NCBI RefSeq assembly: GCF_005937185.1
Contig: NZ_VCNI01000001.1
Coordinates: forward strand, 740,657-804,656
Direction: 5' to 3'
From: Flagellimonas algicola
GTDB lineage: Bacteria; Bacteroidota; Bacteroidia; Flavobacteriales; Flavobacteriaceae
Length of the DNA: 64,000 nucleotides
The notes beneath the pieces are model-generated. The model was not told the origin of the DNA. It did no database searches and worked only from the letters and a program-made list of their open reading frames with translations. Shown here in pieces: positions 42,567 through 51,958 of the stretch; positions within the stretch are counted from its first letter, which is position 1; each line of letters starts with the position of its first letter. Position numbers and translations under genes: made by a program.

Positions 42567-44402
42567 ATGAAAATAAAATCCACAGTTCTGGCTTGCTTTC
42601 TTTTAGTCAATTACCTAAATTCTCAAAAGGTAATTTACAACCTCCCTGCTAAACAAGGGTCATTAATAGAACAAGGAAAAAAATGTATTAATGAAAAAAA
42701 ATTAGATTGTAATTCCTATTTTGAAAAGGCGATATCAGAATCAAAGAAGGATCAAAATGATTCTGTCTTAGCCCAGACATTCTTTGAAATATGCAATGTT
42801 CTTGATTTTGTAGGAAATAATGAAGAACACATTTCATATGCAAAAAGAGGATTGGAACTCAATGGAAAAAATCATCCCTTGGTTACAAATCGTCTTTTGA
42901 GGGAATTAGGTTATGCGTATTCCAGAATTGGTATAATCGATAGTCTCATTCCCGTTTACAATAGAGCCATTTATTGGGCAGAATATGCTAATGATAGCAG
43001 TGAAATTGCTATTAGCCGAATCCGATTAGCGAGTTCATATAGAAGAATTGGTAACATTACAAAGTCAATAGAACTTCTTATTGAGTCAAGACCTTTTGTA
43101 AAGGCCAGCCGGGATATTCACCGTGAAAGTGGTCTTTTATTTACTTTGGCAAATGCATACACATCCAATGGAGATTATGAACTTGCTGTAAAATATTACC
43201 AAGAGGCAGCGGATGGGTTTATAAAAGCCGAAGATTTGGGGATGTATGCCGCAAGTATAATTAGCCTTTCTGTTTCTGAAATTGAGAATGGCAATCATAA
43301 ACCTGCTTTGCAAAAAATTCCAGAAGGAATTACCATTTTGGAAGAAGAAGGTGATAAAAATGGCGCCCTATACGGGAAGTCGCACTTAGGCTACGCATAC
43401 TATTTGAACAAAGAATACAATCAAGCCATAGCCACTTTGAACACAGCTATAAAAGAATCCCAAATTGTTGATAATAAAATACTGGAAAACATGAATAGGC
43501 GATATCTTGCCCAGACTTATATAGAGTTGGGCGAGAACGAGCTTGCATTAAAAGAAACTTCCATTGTTTATAAGGAAGAAAAAGAACGAGGTATATCTGA
43601 TGCCTATTTGAATATTTTGAAGACCCATGCCAAGGCACTGCATGCCAACAACAAAAATGCAAGTTCCGTACAAGTATATCAAGAGTATATTACCGCAAAA
43701 GACTCCATTTTTACCATTGAGAAAGAAAAAGAAATTGCCAGTATGCGGGAATTCTATGAGTCAGAAAAGAGAGAGAATGAAATCGCCCTGCAAGAAGAAG
43801 AAATAAACACTTTAAATGAAAAAGCAAGGGCGGACAATCTGCAAAAGGGACTCTACGCTGGGGGTATGACCTCTGCCATAGCCCTTTCAGGATTAATGGT
43901 TTTTGGTTTCCGACAGCGCATCAAAAAGAACCGGATTGCTCGAGAAAAACAAGAAGAAATCTATAAAAAGGAAATCGAACACAAACAAAAGGAACTGGCC
44001 AGTCAAACTCTTCATTTAGTTCAAAAAAACACCTTTATCCAAGAACTCAAAGAGAATCTGGAAAACCTTAAAAACTCCCCGGAAAAATTTAAGGTGGAGT
44101 TCCGCCGGATTGTGATGCTTCTTAAAAAGCAAAACGCCTCTGACAAGGATTGGGAAGTGTTTAAGTCCTATTTCTCTGAAGTGCATAACGACTTTGACCA
44201 AAAGCTCAAAACACTGTATCCAGACATTTCAGAAAAGGAAATCCGGTTGGCTGCCTTTTTACGGATGAATTTGACTACCAAAGAGATTGCAGCAACGTTG
44301 AACGTGCTCCCGGATAGTATCCTAAAATCCAAATACCGACTCAAAAAGAAATTGGACTTGGATAAGGATATGGATCTCACTACATTTTTGAACACCCTAT
44401 AA
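42567..44402 (+). CDS. Membrane-bound TPR regulator with C-terminal HTH
   Basis: 611 residues with a signal peptide (LACFLLVNYLNSQ), about six TPR repeats through residue 380 (for example LGYAYSRIGIIDSLIPVYNRAI, LANAYTSNGDYELAVKYYQEA), a coiled coil, one membrane helix (428-448), a second coiled coil and a C-terminal LuxR-like HTH (ISEKEIRLAAFLRMNLTTKEIAATLNVLPDSILKSKYRLKKKL). The TPR part should be periplasmic and the HTH cytoplasmic. These proteins in Bacteroidota are thought to pass a surface signal to transcription directly. It is divergent from the cytolysin gene, the likely target. Confidence 0.8.
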   Translation: MKIKSTVLACFLLVNYLNSQKVIYNLPAKQGSLIEQGKKCINEKKLDCNSYFEKAISESKKDQNDSVLAQTFFEICNVLDFVGNNEEHISYAKRGLELNGKNHPLVTNRLLRELGYAYSRIGIIDSLIPVYNRAIYWAEYANDSSEIAISRIRLASSYRRIGNITKSIELLIESRPFVKASRDIHRESGLLFTLANAYTSNGDYELAVKYYQEAADGFIKAEDLGMYAASIISLSVSEIENGNHKPALQKIPEGITILEEEGDKNGALYGKSHLGYAYYLNKEYNQAIATLNTAIKESQIVDNKILENMNRRYLAQTYIELGENELALKETSIVYKEEKERGISDAYLNILKTHAKALHANNKNASSVQVYQEYITAKDSIFTIEKEKEIASMREFYESEKRENEIALQEEEINTLNEKARADNLQKGLYAGGMTSAIALSGLMVFGFRQRIKKNRIAREKQEEIYKKEIEHKQKELASQTLHLVQKNTFIQELKENLENLKNSPEKFKVEFRRIVMLLKKQNASDKDWEVFKSYFSEVHNDFDQKLKTLYPDISEKEIRLAAFLRMNLTTKEIAATLNVLPDSILKSKYRLKKKLDLDKDMDLTTFLNTL

Positions 44403-44549
44403 GGACTAGCGCTATAAGCTTCGATTTCTTTTTCTAGCTACAGAGTCTTTGGTCTTGATTTTGAAAGAAAATTAGCCGAAATTCGTTCGCGGCAGATATA
44501 GCTCATAAAACGGGACAAGATAGTTTTCGTTAGTTGCATGCTCTAGTAA

Positions 44550-45353
44550 ATGAAAATTCTAACCAAGGGAAAATATTACGGAAGTCCAAACTCAGAAGTA
44601 TCCTTTAATGGGGTTTTGTTGTCGCAGTATACCTATACGGGAGATAAAACGGACTGGCATTACCATGAAAACCCATACTTTATGTATGTACTGCATGGAA
44701 ACATGAAGGATAGCAATACCAGAGTGCAAACACTCTGCCCTTCCGGTAGCTTAATGTTCAATAATTGGCAAGAAGCCCACTATGGGTCCAAACACTCCGA
44801 CAAAGCCAGTGGCTTCCATCTGGAGTTTGAGGTGGATTGGCTCAAAACAAACGGAATCCCATTGCATCTCTTGGAAGGTAGCCAACTCATTGAAAACCCA
44901 CAATTACATGTTCTTTTCGCCAGATTATATCGCGAATTCGTACTTTCAGATGACTATAGTGAAGTGTCTGTTGAGGTTTTATTGCTTCAAATCTGTGAAG
45001 CTTTGGGTAACCAAAAAGAAATAAACACCCTGGACAATCCCATATGGGTAGATGGCTTAAAAGAATTACTGCATTATGACAGTTCCTCGCTTAGTCTTGA
45101 TTATTTATCTTCTGAGCTAAATATCCATCCTGTACATATCTCTAGAGCGGCCTCAAAATATCTGTCCATGAGTCTTGGAGAATATATAAGACAACAGAAA
45201 ATCAAAAAAGCTATCCCCCTTTTGCTGGATCCTTCCAATTCATTGACGACAATTACATATCAATTGGGTTTTTCGGACCAAAGCCATTTTACCCGCACCT
45301 TTAAAGCCTATATGAACAACACTCCCAGCGCTTTTCGGAAACAGATGATTTGA
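44550..45353 (+). CDS. AraC-family transcriptional regulator
   Basis: 267 residues. N-terminal cupin-like sensor (GDKTDWHYHENPYFMYVLHGNMK with two histidines), then a 100-residue C-terminal AraC HTH pair: LDYLSSELNIHPVHISRAASKYLSMSLGEYIRQQKIKKAIPLL and LTTITYQLGFSDQSHFTRTFKAYMNNTPSAFRKQ. It likely senses a small molecule through the cupin. It may control the serine hydrolase that starts 72 bp downstream on the same strand. Confidence 0.85.
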   Translation: MKILTKGKYYGSPNSEVSFNGVLLSQYTYTGDKTDWHYHENPYFMYVLHGNMKDSNTRVQTLCPSGSLMFNNWQEAHYGSKHSDKASGFHLEFEVDWLKTNGIPLHLLEGSQLIENPQLHVLFARLYREFVLSDDYSEVSVEVLLLQICEALGNQKEINTLDNPIWVDGLKELLHYDSSSLSLDYLSSELNIHPVHISRAASKYLSMSLGEYIRQQKIKKAIPLLLDPSNSLTTITYQLGFSDQSHFTRTFKAYMNNTPSAFRKQMI

Positions 45354-45425
45354 CCCAATGTTAAATCTGTTCTATTTTGATGGCAATTTCCATGGTACAT
45401 TGACGGCTCAAAAAACAATCAAATC

Positions 45426-46505
45426 ATGAATAAACTAATTGTAGTCTTTTTTGTTTACCTGTTCTCAATCCAAAACGCTTGTTCACAGTTGGATTTTACT
45501 TCTCCCAGTGGAACTTCCCACCCGCTTTTGTCCAAAATGGACAGCACCATTAAATCTGGAAAATACGAACGAATAACCAGTGTTTTGGTTGCGCAAAATG
45601 GCGAACTCCTTTTTGAAAATTATTACAACGGCGCAGATTCAAATTCGAAACATAATACGCGCTCTGCTACCAAGACCATGGCTACCCTGCTTACTGGGAT
45701 TGCCATTAAACAGGGGTACATCCAATCCGAAAAGGATAAAATATTCAAATATCTTGGACACAAGACCCCAGTGAAAAACCCGGATGATCGCAAGTCAGGG
45801 ATTACCCTAGAAGATTTGCTCAGTATGAGTTCCATTTTGGAATGCAATGATTTTAATAGTTACTCCCGAGGCAATGAAGAGCGCATGTATGTTATCGAGG
45901 ACTGGACCGGCTTTTTAGTGGACTTGCCCGTTAGAGCGTACCCCTTTGAGCCAAAACCCGAAGACCAACCCTATGGCAGAGCTTTCAGTTATTGTTCGGC
46001 GGGGGCTGCTGCGATGGCTGATATAGTACAGCGTGCGGTGGGCATGCCAGCAGACCAATTTGCAAAGCAAAACCTTTTAGATCCGTTGGGGTTCGAAGAT
46101 TATGTCCTGCATTACACCCCGGAGGGAGTTTTAAACACCGCAGGGGGAAGCGAATACAAAAGCAGAGATCTATTGAAGCTTATTCAACTCTGCTTAAATA
46201 AAGGGGTATGGAATGGCCAAGAAATCATTCCAGCTGCCTGGCTACAAAAGGCGACCACTCCCAAAGTTAGGGTAAGGGATGGAGTGGAATACGGTTACTT
46301 GTTTTGGCTAAGAAGTTTTGGTGAAAATCAGCAGCATTACTCCTACCATATGTCAGGGAACGGAGGGCAGAAACTGTTGGCCATTCCCGAATTAAATGCG
46401 GTTATGGTTATTACAACTACCAACTACGGAAATAGAAATGCACATAACTACACAGATGAATTGGTAAACGAGTACATTGTACCGGCACTGACCGATCAAC
46501 AATAA
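45426..46505 (+). CDS. Secreted serine hydrolase, class C beta-lactamase-like
   Basis: 359 residues with a signal peptide (VVFFVYLFSIQNACSQ). Nucleophile motif S80-x-x-K83 in HNTRSATKTMATLLTGI; the Tyr motif reads FSYCSAGAAA (Y-C-S instead of Y-x-N), and the third motif HMSGNGGQ carries the G-x-G end. Members are esterases, peptidases or true beta-lactamases; activity cannot be settled, and the changed second motif argues against a standard AmpC. It follows the AraC gene on the same strand and is separate from the next hydrolase by 88 bp. Confidence 0.8.
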   Translation: MNKLIVVFFVYLFSIQNACSQLDFTSPSGTSHPLLSKMDSTIKSGKYERITSVLVAQNGELLFENYYNGADSNSKHNTRSATKTMATLLTGIAIKQGYIQSEKDKIFKYLGHKTPVKNPDDRKSGITLEDLLSMSSILECNDFNSYSRGNEERMYVIEDWTGFLVDLPVRAYPFEPKPEDQPYGRAFSYCSAGAAAMADIVQRAVGMPADQFAKQNLLDPLGFEDYVLHYTPEGVLNTAGGSEYKSRDLLKLIQLCLNKGVWNGQEIIPAAWLQKATTPKVRVRDGVEYGYLFWLRSFGENQQHYSYHMSGNGGQKLLAIPELNAVMVITTTNYGNRNAHNYTDELVNEYIVPALTDQQ

Positions 46506-46593
46506 AGTGGGCAGATACCGCCTCGCCTAATGAAATTTCAGCTCAAAAAGCAATTGAAGAAAATACCTTAACTTTTGGTATTATTTGCTGATT

Positions 46594-48021
46594 ATGAGAA
46601 TATTGACCATCAAATTGTTTTATGGGTTGCTTATCGTCTGCATTGTTGGTTTGACGCAATGCAAGCCTTCACCAGAAAAACCTAGTCAAGATCTGAATCT
46701 TATGGTATCCAAACTGGATTCCTTGGGTAAATCCATTTTGGAAGGTGGAGGAGTTGTTGGTTTTTCGGTAGCTATCATGAAGGGGAATGATACCCTGTTT
46801 AACCGCGGATTTGGTTTTACCGACACAACACGAACCCAGCCAGTTACCAACTCCACCCGCTTTAAGATTGCATCCATCTCCAAGTTGTTAGGTTCCACCT
46901 TGGTGATGAAACTTGTGGAAGAAGGCAAGCTTTCCCTTGATCAAAACCTTATCGAACTCCTGCCCGATTTTCCAAATCCCGAACAAGGGAAAAAAATCAC
47001 CTTGGAGCATCTGATCAGCCATACATCGGGATTACCTGAATATGCTACCGAGATTGATTCCACATATGTGAGGACCGGGGCAATTCCAAACAAACAGGAC
47101 TTCTATACCTTTTTTAAAGCAAATGATTTGATTTTTGAACCCGGCTCCAACTATAGCTACTGTAACTCAGGTTTTCTATTGATGGGAATGATCGTGGAAC
47201 GCATAAGTCAACGGAGTCTGCAACAGGAGTTTGATAGGGTAATCAACAAATCCGATAGCATGGATTTAAGACTTATCGAAGAAGCAGCCACTCTGCCTGA
47301 TATGTCCCCTTATTGGGAAAAGAAAGGTACCCGGTTCATCCCCTACCCGCACTGGCCTTGGATAAAAGGGGATGGAGGTTTAACGGCAACTTCCATTATG
47401 TTGGCACAATTCCCAAGGCAATGGAGTTCCGGAAAGTTCATTGACAGCGCTTCCTTTCAAGAAATGGCAACCCCAAGAATACTTACAGATGGTATTGAAA
47501 CGGGTTACGGCCTAGGTGTACGCAACGGGGAGCTCTTTGGGGAAAGGATCATTGGCCATACAGGAGGGCATAAATCCACCTATGCCATTATGGTGTATTT
47601 CCCAGAACGGGACATGACCTTTGTAGTGTTCACCAATACAGATAACACTCCTACCAGTGCCAGAAAGATTTTTGGGGAATTTGCCGCTGTATATTTGGGC
47701 GACAGTATTTCTACGGACACCATCCAAACGCAAACTTTGAACAATCCCTCAAACTACAGTGGATCCTATTTAGGGTATGATTCCAAAATTGAAAGAACCA
47801 TTCAAGTCAAAATAGATGAAAATGGAAATCTAGCTTATTGTATGGGCGATACCTGCTACCCCATGACTTATTTAGGCAATAACAAATTCTGGATTGAGCA
47901 ATGGCCTTATGACCTGATTACTTTTGAGGTGGATGATGTTGGACGGGCAGTGGCCCTAAGAGAATATTATACCGGTTTCTACGTCTTGGTAAGAAAAAGA
48001 AGCAACCCATTCCCTAAATGA
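46594..48021 (+). CDS. Serine hydrolase lipoprotein, beta-lactamase-like
   Basis: 475 residues from ATG 46594 (MRILTIKLFYGLLIV); a TTG three codons upstream is also in frame. Lipobox GLTQC (Cys 23). S94-x-x-K97 nucleophile in KIASISKLLGSTLVM, Y-C-N in NYSYCNSGF and HTGG later (IIGHTGGHKSTY). A C-terminal 100-residue beta-rich extension (LNNPSNYSGSYLGYDSK onward) resembles that of secreted beta-lactamase-like peptidases. Surface-anchored; substrate unknown. Confidence 0.8.
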   Translation: MRILTIKLFYGLLIVCIVGLTQCKPSPEKPSQDLNLMVSKLDSLGKSILEGGGVVGFSVAIMKGNDTLFNRGFGFTDTTRTQPVTNSTRFKIASISKLLGSTLVMKLVEEGKLSLDQNLIELLPDFPNPEQGKKITLEHLISHTSGLPEYATEIDSTYVRTGAIPNKQDFYTFFKANDLIFEPGSNYSYCNSGFLLMGMIVERISQRSLQQEFDRVINKSDSMDLRLIEEAATLPDMSPYWEKKGTRFIPYPHWPWIKGDGGLTATSIMLAQFPRQWSSGKFIDSASFQEMATPRILTDGIETGYGLGVRNGELFGERIIGHTGGHKSTYAIMVYFPERDMTFVVFTNTDNTPTSARKIFGEFAAVYLGDSISTDTIQTQTLNNPSNYSGSYLGYDSKIERTIQVKIDENGNLAYCMGDTCYPMTYLGNNKFWIEQWPYDLITFEVDDVGRAVALREYYTGFYVLVRKRSNPFPK

Positions 48022-48043
48022 CGTCTAAAAAGAAATCAACCAT

Positions 48044-48439
48044 ATGAAAAGAATTGCTACCCTAGCTTTTGCAATCATTTTGGTGCTTTCCTGTAGCAAT
48101 GATGACATTTATGCCGAAAGCGATATTGTGGGAACCTGGAAACTGATTCAAATTAAGGCCGACCCAGGGGATGGCAGTGCTGAGTTCCGTTCTGTGAAAA
48201 GTGAAAAGACCATTCAGTTTAAAAGTAACGGCACCGTAAGCACCAATACCTCTTTATGCGACCCCTATTCCGAAGAAATTAGAACCGCAGGCAAGTTTGA
48301 TCTTGAAAACTTGACGATTACCACCAATTGCGAAAATCCAAACATCGCCACCATAAGCTTCGAATGGCAGGATGAAACCCTGGTTTTAAACTTTATTTCC
48401 AACGAAGGTTATTCCCAAAAATTCCAGAAGATTGACTAG
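48044..48439 (+). CDS. Lipocalin-like lipoprotein
   Basis: 131 residues. Lipobox VLSCS (Cys 17) follows the hydrophobic stretch. The mature part is a small lipocalin-type barrel, opening ESDIVGTWKLIQIKADPG and closing ISFEWQDETLVLNFISNEGY, similar to the lipocalin-like family common in flavobacteria. Function unknown; ligand binding is plausible. It follows the serine hydrolase by 22 bp on the same strand and may be expressed with it. Confidence 0.75.
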   Translation: MKRIATLAFAIILVLSCSNDDIYAESDIVGTWKLIQIKADPGDGSAEFRSVKSEKTIQFKSNGTVSTNTSLCDPYSEEIRTAGKFDLENLTITTNCENPNIATISFEWQDETLVLNFISNEGYSQKFQKID

Positions 48440-48536
48440 GTAGCCCACCCACTTTTTTATGCAGCACTTGGTTGTACGGCTTAATTGAACGAACTTAGTT
48501 GGGATTACCCACGTTGCTCACTTCATACCCAACCCA

Positions 48537-49448
48537 ATGAACCGAAACCCAACTTTCCCCCTGTCCCTTCTCCTTATTATTTTACTTTCCTTCAGTTGTT
48601 TTGCGCAGCAAAACCAAAGCGAAGTACAAAACCTAAAAGTGATGAGCTATAACATCTGGAACGGCTTTGAGTGGGGAAAGGACACGGAGAGAAAAGCCCA
48701 ATGCATTGATTGGATCAAGAGCCAAAAACCAGATGTCTTGGCCCTTCAGGAATTGTGTGGCTACACGGAAGAGATGCTCAAAGAGGATGCATTGCAATGG
48801 GGACATTCGTATGTGCAATTGCTTAAAACGGAAGGCTACCCAACCGCCCTTACATCCAATCGACCCATTCAACTAAAAGAACGAAAAGTAGAAGGATTTT
48901 GGCACGGCCTGTTGCACTGCCAGACGTATGGAATAGACTTTTACGTCGTCCACCTCTCCCCTGCCGATGCAGCATTTAGACTGCACGAAGCCCAAATGAT
49001 CACCCAGCGCATACAGGAAAGTCAACCTGATAACTTCGTTATTCTCGGGGATTTCAATGCCACTTCCCCCTTTGATGCTCAAGCCTTGGAAAATAACGAT
49101 GTGCTACGGGAAAAATACCGCCCCAAAGCTGCCGATGCCAAACACTCCAACCTAAGGAACGGGAATTTTGACTATTCAACTATTGCCGAATTTCTGGCCC
49201 TCCCGGCAGTGGATTTGGCATTGAACAAGGTCGACTTGGTTACCCAAGGCCACACCTTTCCCACTCCTGCCCTAATTGGAAAATACAACCATACCGACAA
49301 ATCCATTGCAGAAAACAGGGTGCGAATTGACTACATATTGGCAAACCCAGAGCTGGGAAATTCTTGTACCAGCTTTAAAATCTTCAATCAAAAGGAGACG
49401 CACGGATTGTCAGATCATTATCCCGTGATGGCGGAGTTCAAGCTCTAG
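48537..49448 (+). CDS. Secreted endonuclease/exonuclease/phosphatase family protein
   Basis: 303 residues with a signal peptide (LLLIILLSFSCFAQ). EEP motifs in order: NLKVMSYNIWNG, LALQELCG (catalytic Glu), VVHLSP, VILGDFNATS, RVRIDYILAN and GLSDHYPVM, so the metal-dependent active site is complete. The family includes DNases, sphingomyelinases and inositol phosphatases; export suggests an extracellular or periplasmic substrate. It stands alone after the lipocalin-like gene. A 7-bp-phased repeat begins 24 bp after its stop. Confidence 0.85.
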   Translation: MNRNPTFPLSLLLIILLSFSCFAQQNQSEVQNLKVMSYNIWNGFEWGKDTERKAQCIDWIKSQKPDVLALQELCGYTEEMLKEDALQWGHSYVQLLKTEGYPTALTSNRPIQLKERKVEGFWHGLLHCQTYGIDFYVVHLSPADAAFRLHEAQMITQRIQESQPDNFVILGDFNATSPFDAQALENNDVLREKYRPKAADAKHSNLRNGNFDYSTIAEFLALPAVDLALNKVDLVTQGHTFPTPALIGKYNHTDKSIAENRVRIDYILANPELGNSCTSFKIFNQKETHGLSDHYPVMAEFKL

Positions 49449-50083
49449 GAAAGAACAAGTTCAAGTTCAAAGCTCAAGACTCAAGACTCAAGACTCAAGA
49501 CGCTAGATGCTGGATGCTGGATGCAAGATGTTAGATGTTAGATGTTAGATGTTGGACGTTAGACTTAAAACTCCAAGCAGCAAATTCCAAAAACCTGTAC
49601 TGAGCGCCTGCCTCCCGAAGTCTCGTACCGAGGACTGGCAGTCGAAGTTTCCAACAATCCAACTGTCAGTTCGAGCTCAGTCGAGAAGCAAGAGGGAAGA
49701 CCCAAGACCCAAGACGCTGGATGCTGGATGTTGGATGTTGGATGTTGGACGTTAGACTTAAAACTCCAAGCAGCAAATTCCAAAAACCTGTACTGAGCGC
49801 CCGCCTCCCGAAGTCTCGTGCCGAGGACTGGCAGTCGAAGTTTCCAACTATCCAACTGTCAGTTCGAGCACCGTGTCTGCCGACAGGCAGGCAGTCGAGA
49901 ACCCAAATCAGAAGCGCCAAATTCCAACAAGTGTAAACCGTCAGCTGTCAACTAATGGCTTTCAATTTTTAACTATCCATTTCCAACTGTTTCATAGTTC
50001 CATACGGGAGAAAAATTTCAATTTAAAAAGGGGTAACTTGTGGATATCAACAACCCGTTGTAATCAAAAAGGTGACCTACCCC
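49449..50083 (+). repeat. Repeat-rich intergenic region (heptad arrays and duplicated 129-bp block)
   Basis: The gap between the EEP and peptidase genes holds, from left: a strict 7-bp array of 14 units (49473-49570, CTCAAGA words then TGYTRGA words); the first 129-bp block (49548-49676); a second heptad array of nine units (49701-49763); and the second block (49741-49869). The blocks differ at 3 of 129 positions. They carry REP-like words (TCAGTTCGAGC, AGTCGA). From about 49930 to 50083 the sequence is AT-rich and shows no clear gene. Confidence 0.75.
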
Positions 50084-50851
50084 ATGAAAAAACTGAAGTA
50101 CATCATTGTAACCATTGCTCTACTGATTCTGGTTCTATCAATTGTTGCAAATATCCCTGAAAACCGAAAAGAATTTAAAACAACACATTTTAATTTCCAC
50201 TATAGCAGCGGTATTGATTCCCTCAGCGTTGTAGGACTCTCAAAAGCATTGGAAGTTAGTTATTCAAGGGTAAGCAGCAATCTAAGGACAACTCCTGCCG
50301 AGCGCATTGAAGTGAACATCTACGCCCAAAGATGGAGATATTTTCAAGCTACAGGGCATTGGGGCGCTTCGGGGAGTATTGAGGGAATAGCTAAACTTCA
50401 TTTTATGGAAAATGCTTGGCTGGATACTGAGATTTCTAAAATTGCCGTGCACGAATTTGTTCATGCTGTGGTTCTTAAACTGCTCATTGACAGAGAACCT
50501 AAACCTTTGGATTCCAAACGGTTTGATGAGAAATTTCTAACTTTTCCGGTATGGCTTTGGGAAGGGTTAAGTGTTTATGAGGCCGAGCAATTTTATGAGC
50601 CTAAAACCTTGGCGTATTTTGACAACGGTAATTTTCCCCAAATTTCGGAATTAAACAATCGTTCTGCCGGTCAAAAGATATATACCTGCGGTTATACCCT
50701 GATCGAGTACATCTTTGAAACATACGGTAGGGACAAATTAATTGAACTGGTTGCATCTTACGGAGACCTAAAAAAGACTCTTAACCTAACAGAAGAACAA
50801 TTCTCAAGCAATTGGTATGAGTTTATTAAAGACAAGTACGAATTGAGATGA
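50084..50851 (+). CDS. Membrane-anchored metallopeptidase-like protein (peptidase MA-like)
   Basis: 255 residues from ATG 50084 (MKKLKYIIVTIALLI); an upstream in-frame ATG at 50072 is possible. An N-terminal membrane helix (about 5-23) is followed by the gluzincin motif H123-E-F-V-H127 and a downstream Glu in WLWEGLSVYEAEQF, matching the peptidase MA-like fold. The catalytic Glu and three metal ligands appear present. Cleavage of an envelope protein is likely. A 20-residue C-terminal tail ends FIKDKYELR. Confidence 0.75.
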   Translation: MKKLKYIIVTIALLILVLSIVANIPENRKEFKTTHFNFHYSSGIDSLSVVGLSKALEVSYSRVSSNLRTTPAERIEVNIYAQRWRYFQATGHWGASGSIEGIAKLHFMENAWLDTEISKIAVHEFVHAVVLKLLIDREPKPLDSKRFDEKFLTFPVWLWEGLSVYEAEQFYEPKTLAYFDNGNFPQISELNNRSAGQKIYTCGYTLIEYIFETYGRDKLIELVASYGDLKKTLNLTEEQFSSNWYEFIKDKYELR

Positions 50852-51003
50852 TAAAATATATTCGCTAACCCCGCTCCCATAGTTGTCTGTGCTTTGCCAA
50901 GCCAAACCTAGGAGTAACCTGTGAATTAATTAATTTTACAACAGTCCAAAAGAAATCATAGCCCAGACTGTTGCGGTCAACACAAAGAAATCCATACAAC
51001 TGA

Positions 51004-51798
51004 ATGAACAAAACCGTATTTGAGATTTCCAAAATGGATTGTCCTTCAGAGGAAAATCTAATCCGATTAAAATTGGACGAAATTTCAGGTATTGCCCATC
51101 TGGACTTTGACATTCCCAACCGAAAATTGACTATTTTTCATAGCGGACCGGCCCACGCTATAGAACAGTCCATTTTACAACTGAATCTGGACGGAAAGAA
51201 AATCGCTACCGAACCAACCCTCCAAACCGAATTTGAAGAAAATAAGGCCCAGAAAAGGTTGCTCTGGACCGTCCTTGCCATAAATTTTTCCTTTTTCCTT
51301 ATTGAAATGACAACTGGGCTGATTTCAAAATCCATGGGACTTGTTGCAGATAGTTTGGATATGCTCGCCGATAGTTTTGTTTACGGTATCAGCCAGTTGG
51401 CTGTGGGCGGGACATTGACCAGAAAGAAACGGATAGCCAAAATTGCGGGGTATTTTCAAATCACTCTCGCAGTTATCGGATTTATGGAAGTGCTGAGACG
51501 CTTTTTTGGAGCAGAGGAGCTACCGGACTTTTCCACCATGATCATTGTTTCCGTTTTGGCCTTAATTGCAAACGGAATTTGCCTTTACATTTTGCAAAAG
51601 TCAAAAAGCAAGGAGGAGGCACATATGAAAGCGAGCATGATTTTCACCTCCAACGATGTGATCATCAACTTGGGGGTGGTCATAGCAGGACTTTTGGTAA
51701 ATTGGTTACATTCAAACAAACCTGACCTAATCATTGGGACCATCGTTTTTGTTTTGGTAATCCAGGGTGCATTTCGAATATTGAAGTTAGGGAAATGA
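51004..51798 (+). CDS. Cation diffusion facilitator-like transporter with N-terminal HMA-like domain
   Basis: 264 residues. The first 75 residues resemble a heavy-metal-associated fold with a short MDCPSEE motif (only one cysteine). The rest is a CDF transporter of about six helices, with VADSLDMLADSFVYG in helix 2 (metal-site Asp residues), and a cytoplasmic end without the usual long C-terminal domain. Likely zinc, cobalt or another divalent-ion exporter. It is an isolated gene. Confidence 0.8.
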   Translation: MNKTVFEISKMDCPSEENLIRLKLDEISGIAHLDFDIPNRKLTIFHSGPAHAIEQSILQLNLDGKKIATEPTLQTEFEENKAQKRLLWTVLAINFSFFLIEMTTGLISKSMGLVADSLDMLADSFVYGISQLAVGGTLTRKKRIAKIAGYFQITLAVIGFMEVLRRFFGAEELPDFSTMIIVSVLALIANGICLYILQKSKSKEEAHMKASMIFTSNDVIINLGVVIAGLLVNWLHSNKPDLIIGTIVFVLVIQGAFRILKLGK

Positions 51799-51958
51799 GC
51801 TTAACACTGCGCTCCCGCAGAATCAATTCACCGGGTCAAATCAGGTGTATCTTGTGGGCCAATACATTGTAAGTATGCTAGAACCTACCAACTACGTAAA
51901 ATGTGGTAAATTGGGGATATAGACCAATAATCAGCAACAACCGATTCAAAACAAAAAA

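Noticed and set aside
45426..48021. A beta-lactamase resistance locus
   Set aside because: Both hydrolases keep the S-x-x-K pair but the second motifs vary (Y-C-S, Y-C-N) and the family is dominated by esterases and peptidases; nothing points to antibiotic resistance.
49449..50083. Several 60-95 codon open frames in the repeat region
   Set aside because: They only translate the heptad words (for example runs like CWMLDVGCWMLDV) and lack starts with sensible surroundings; the 7-bp period keeps frames open by chance.
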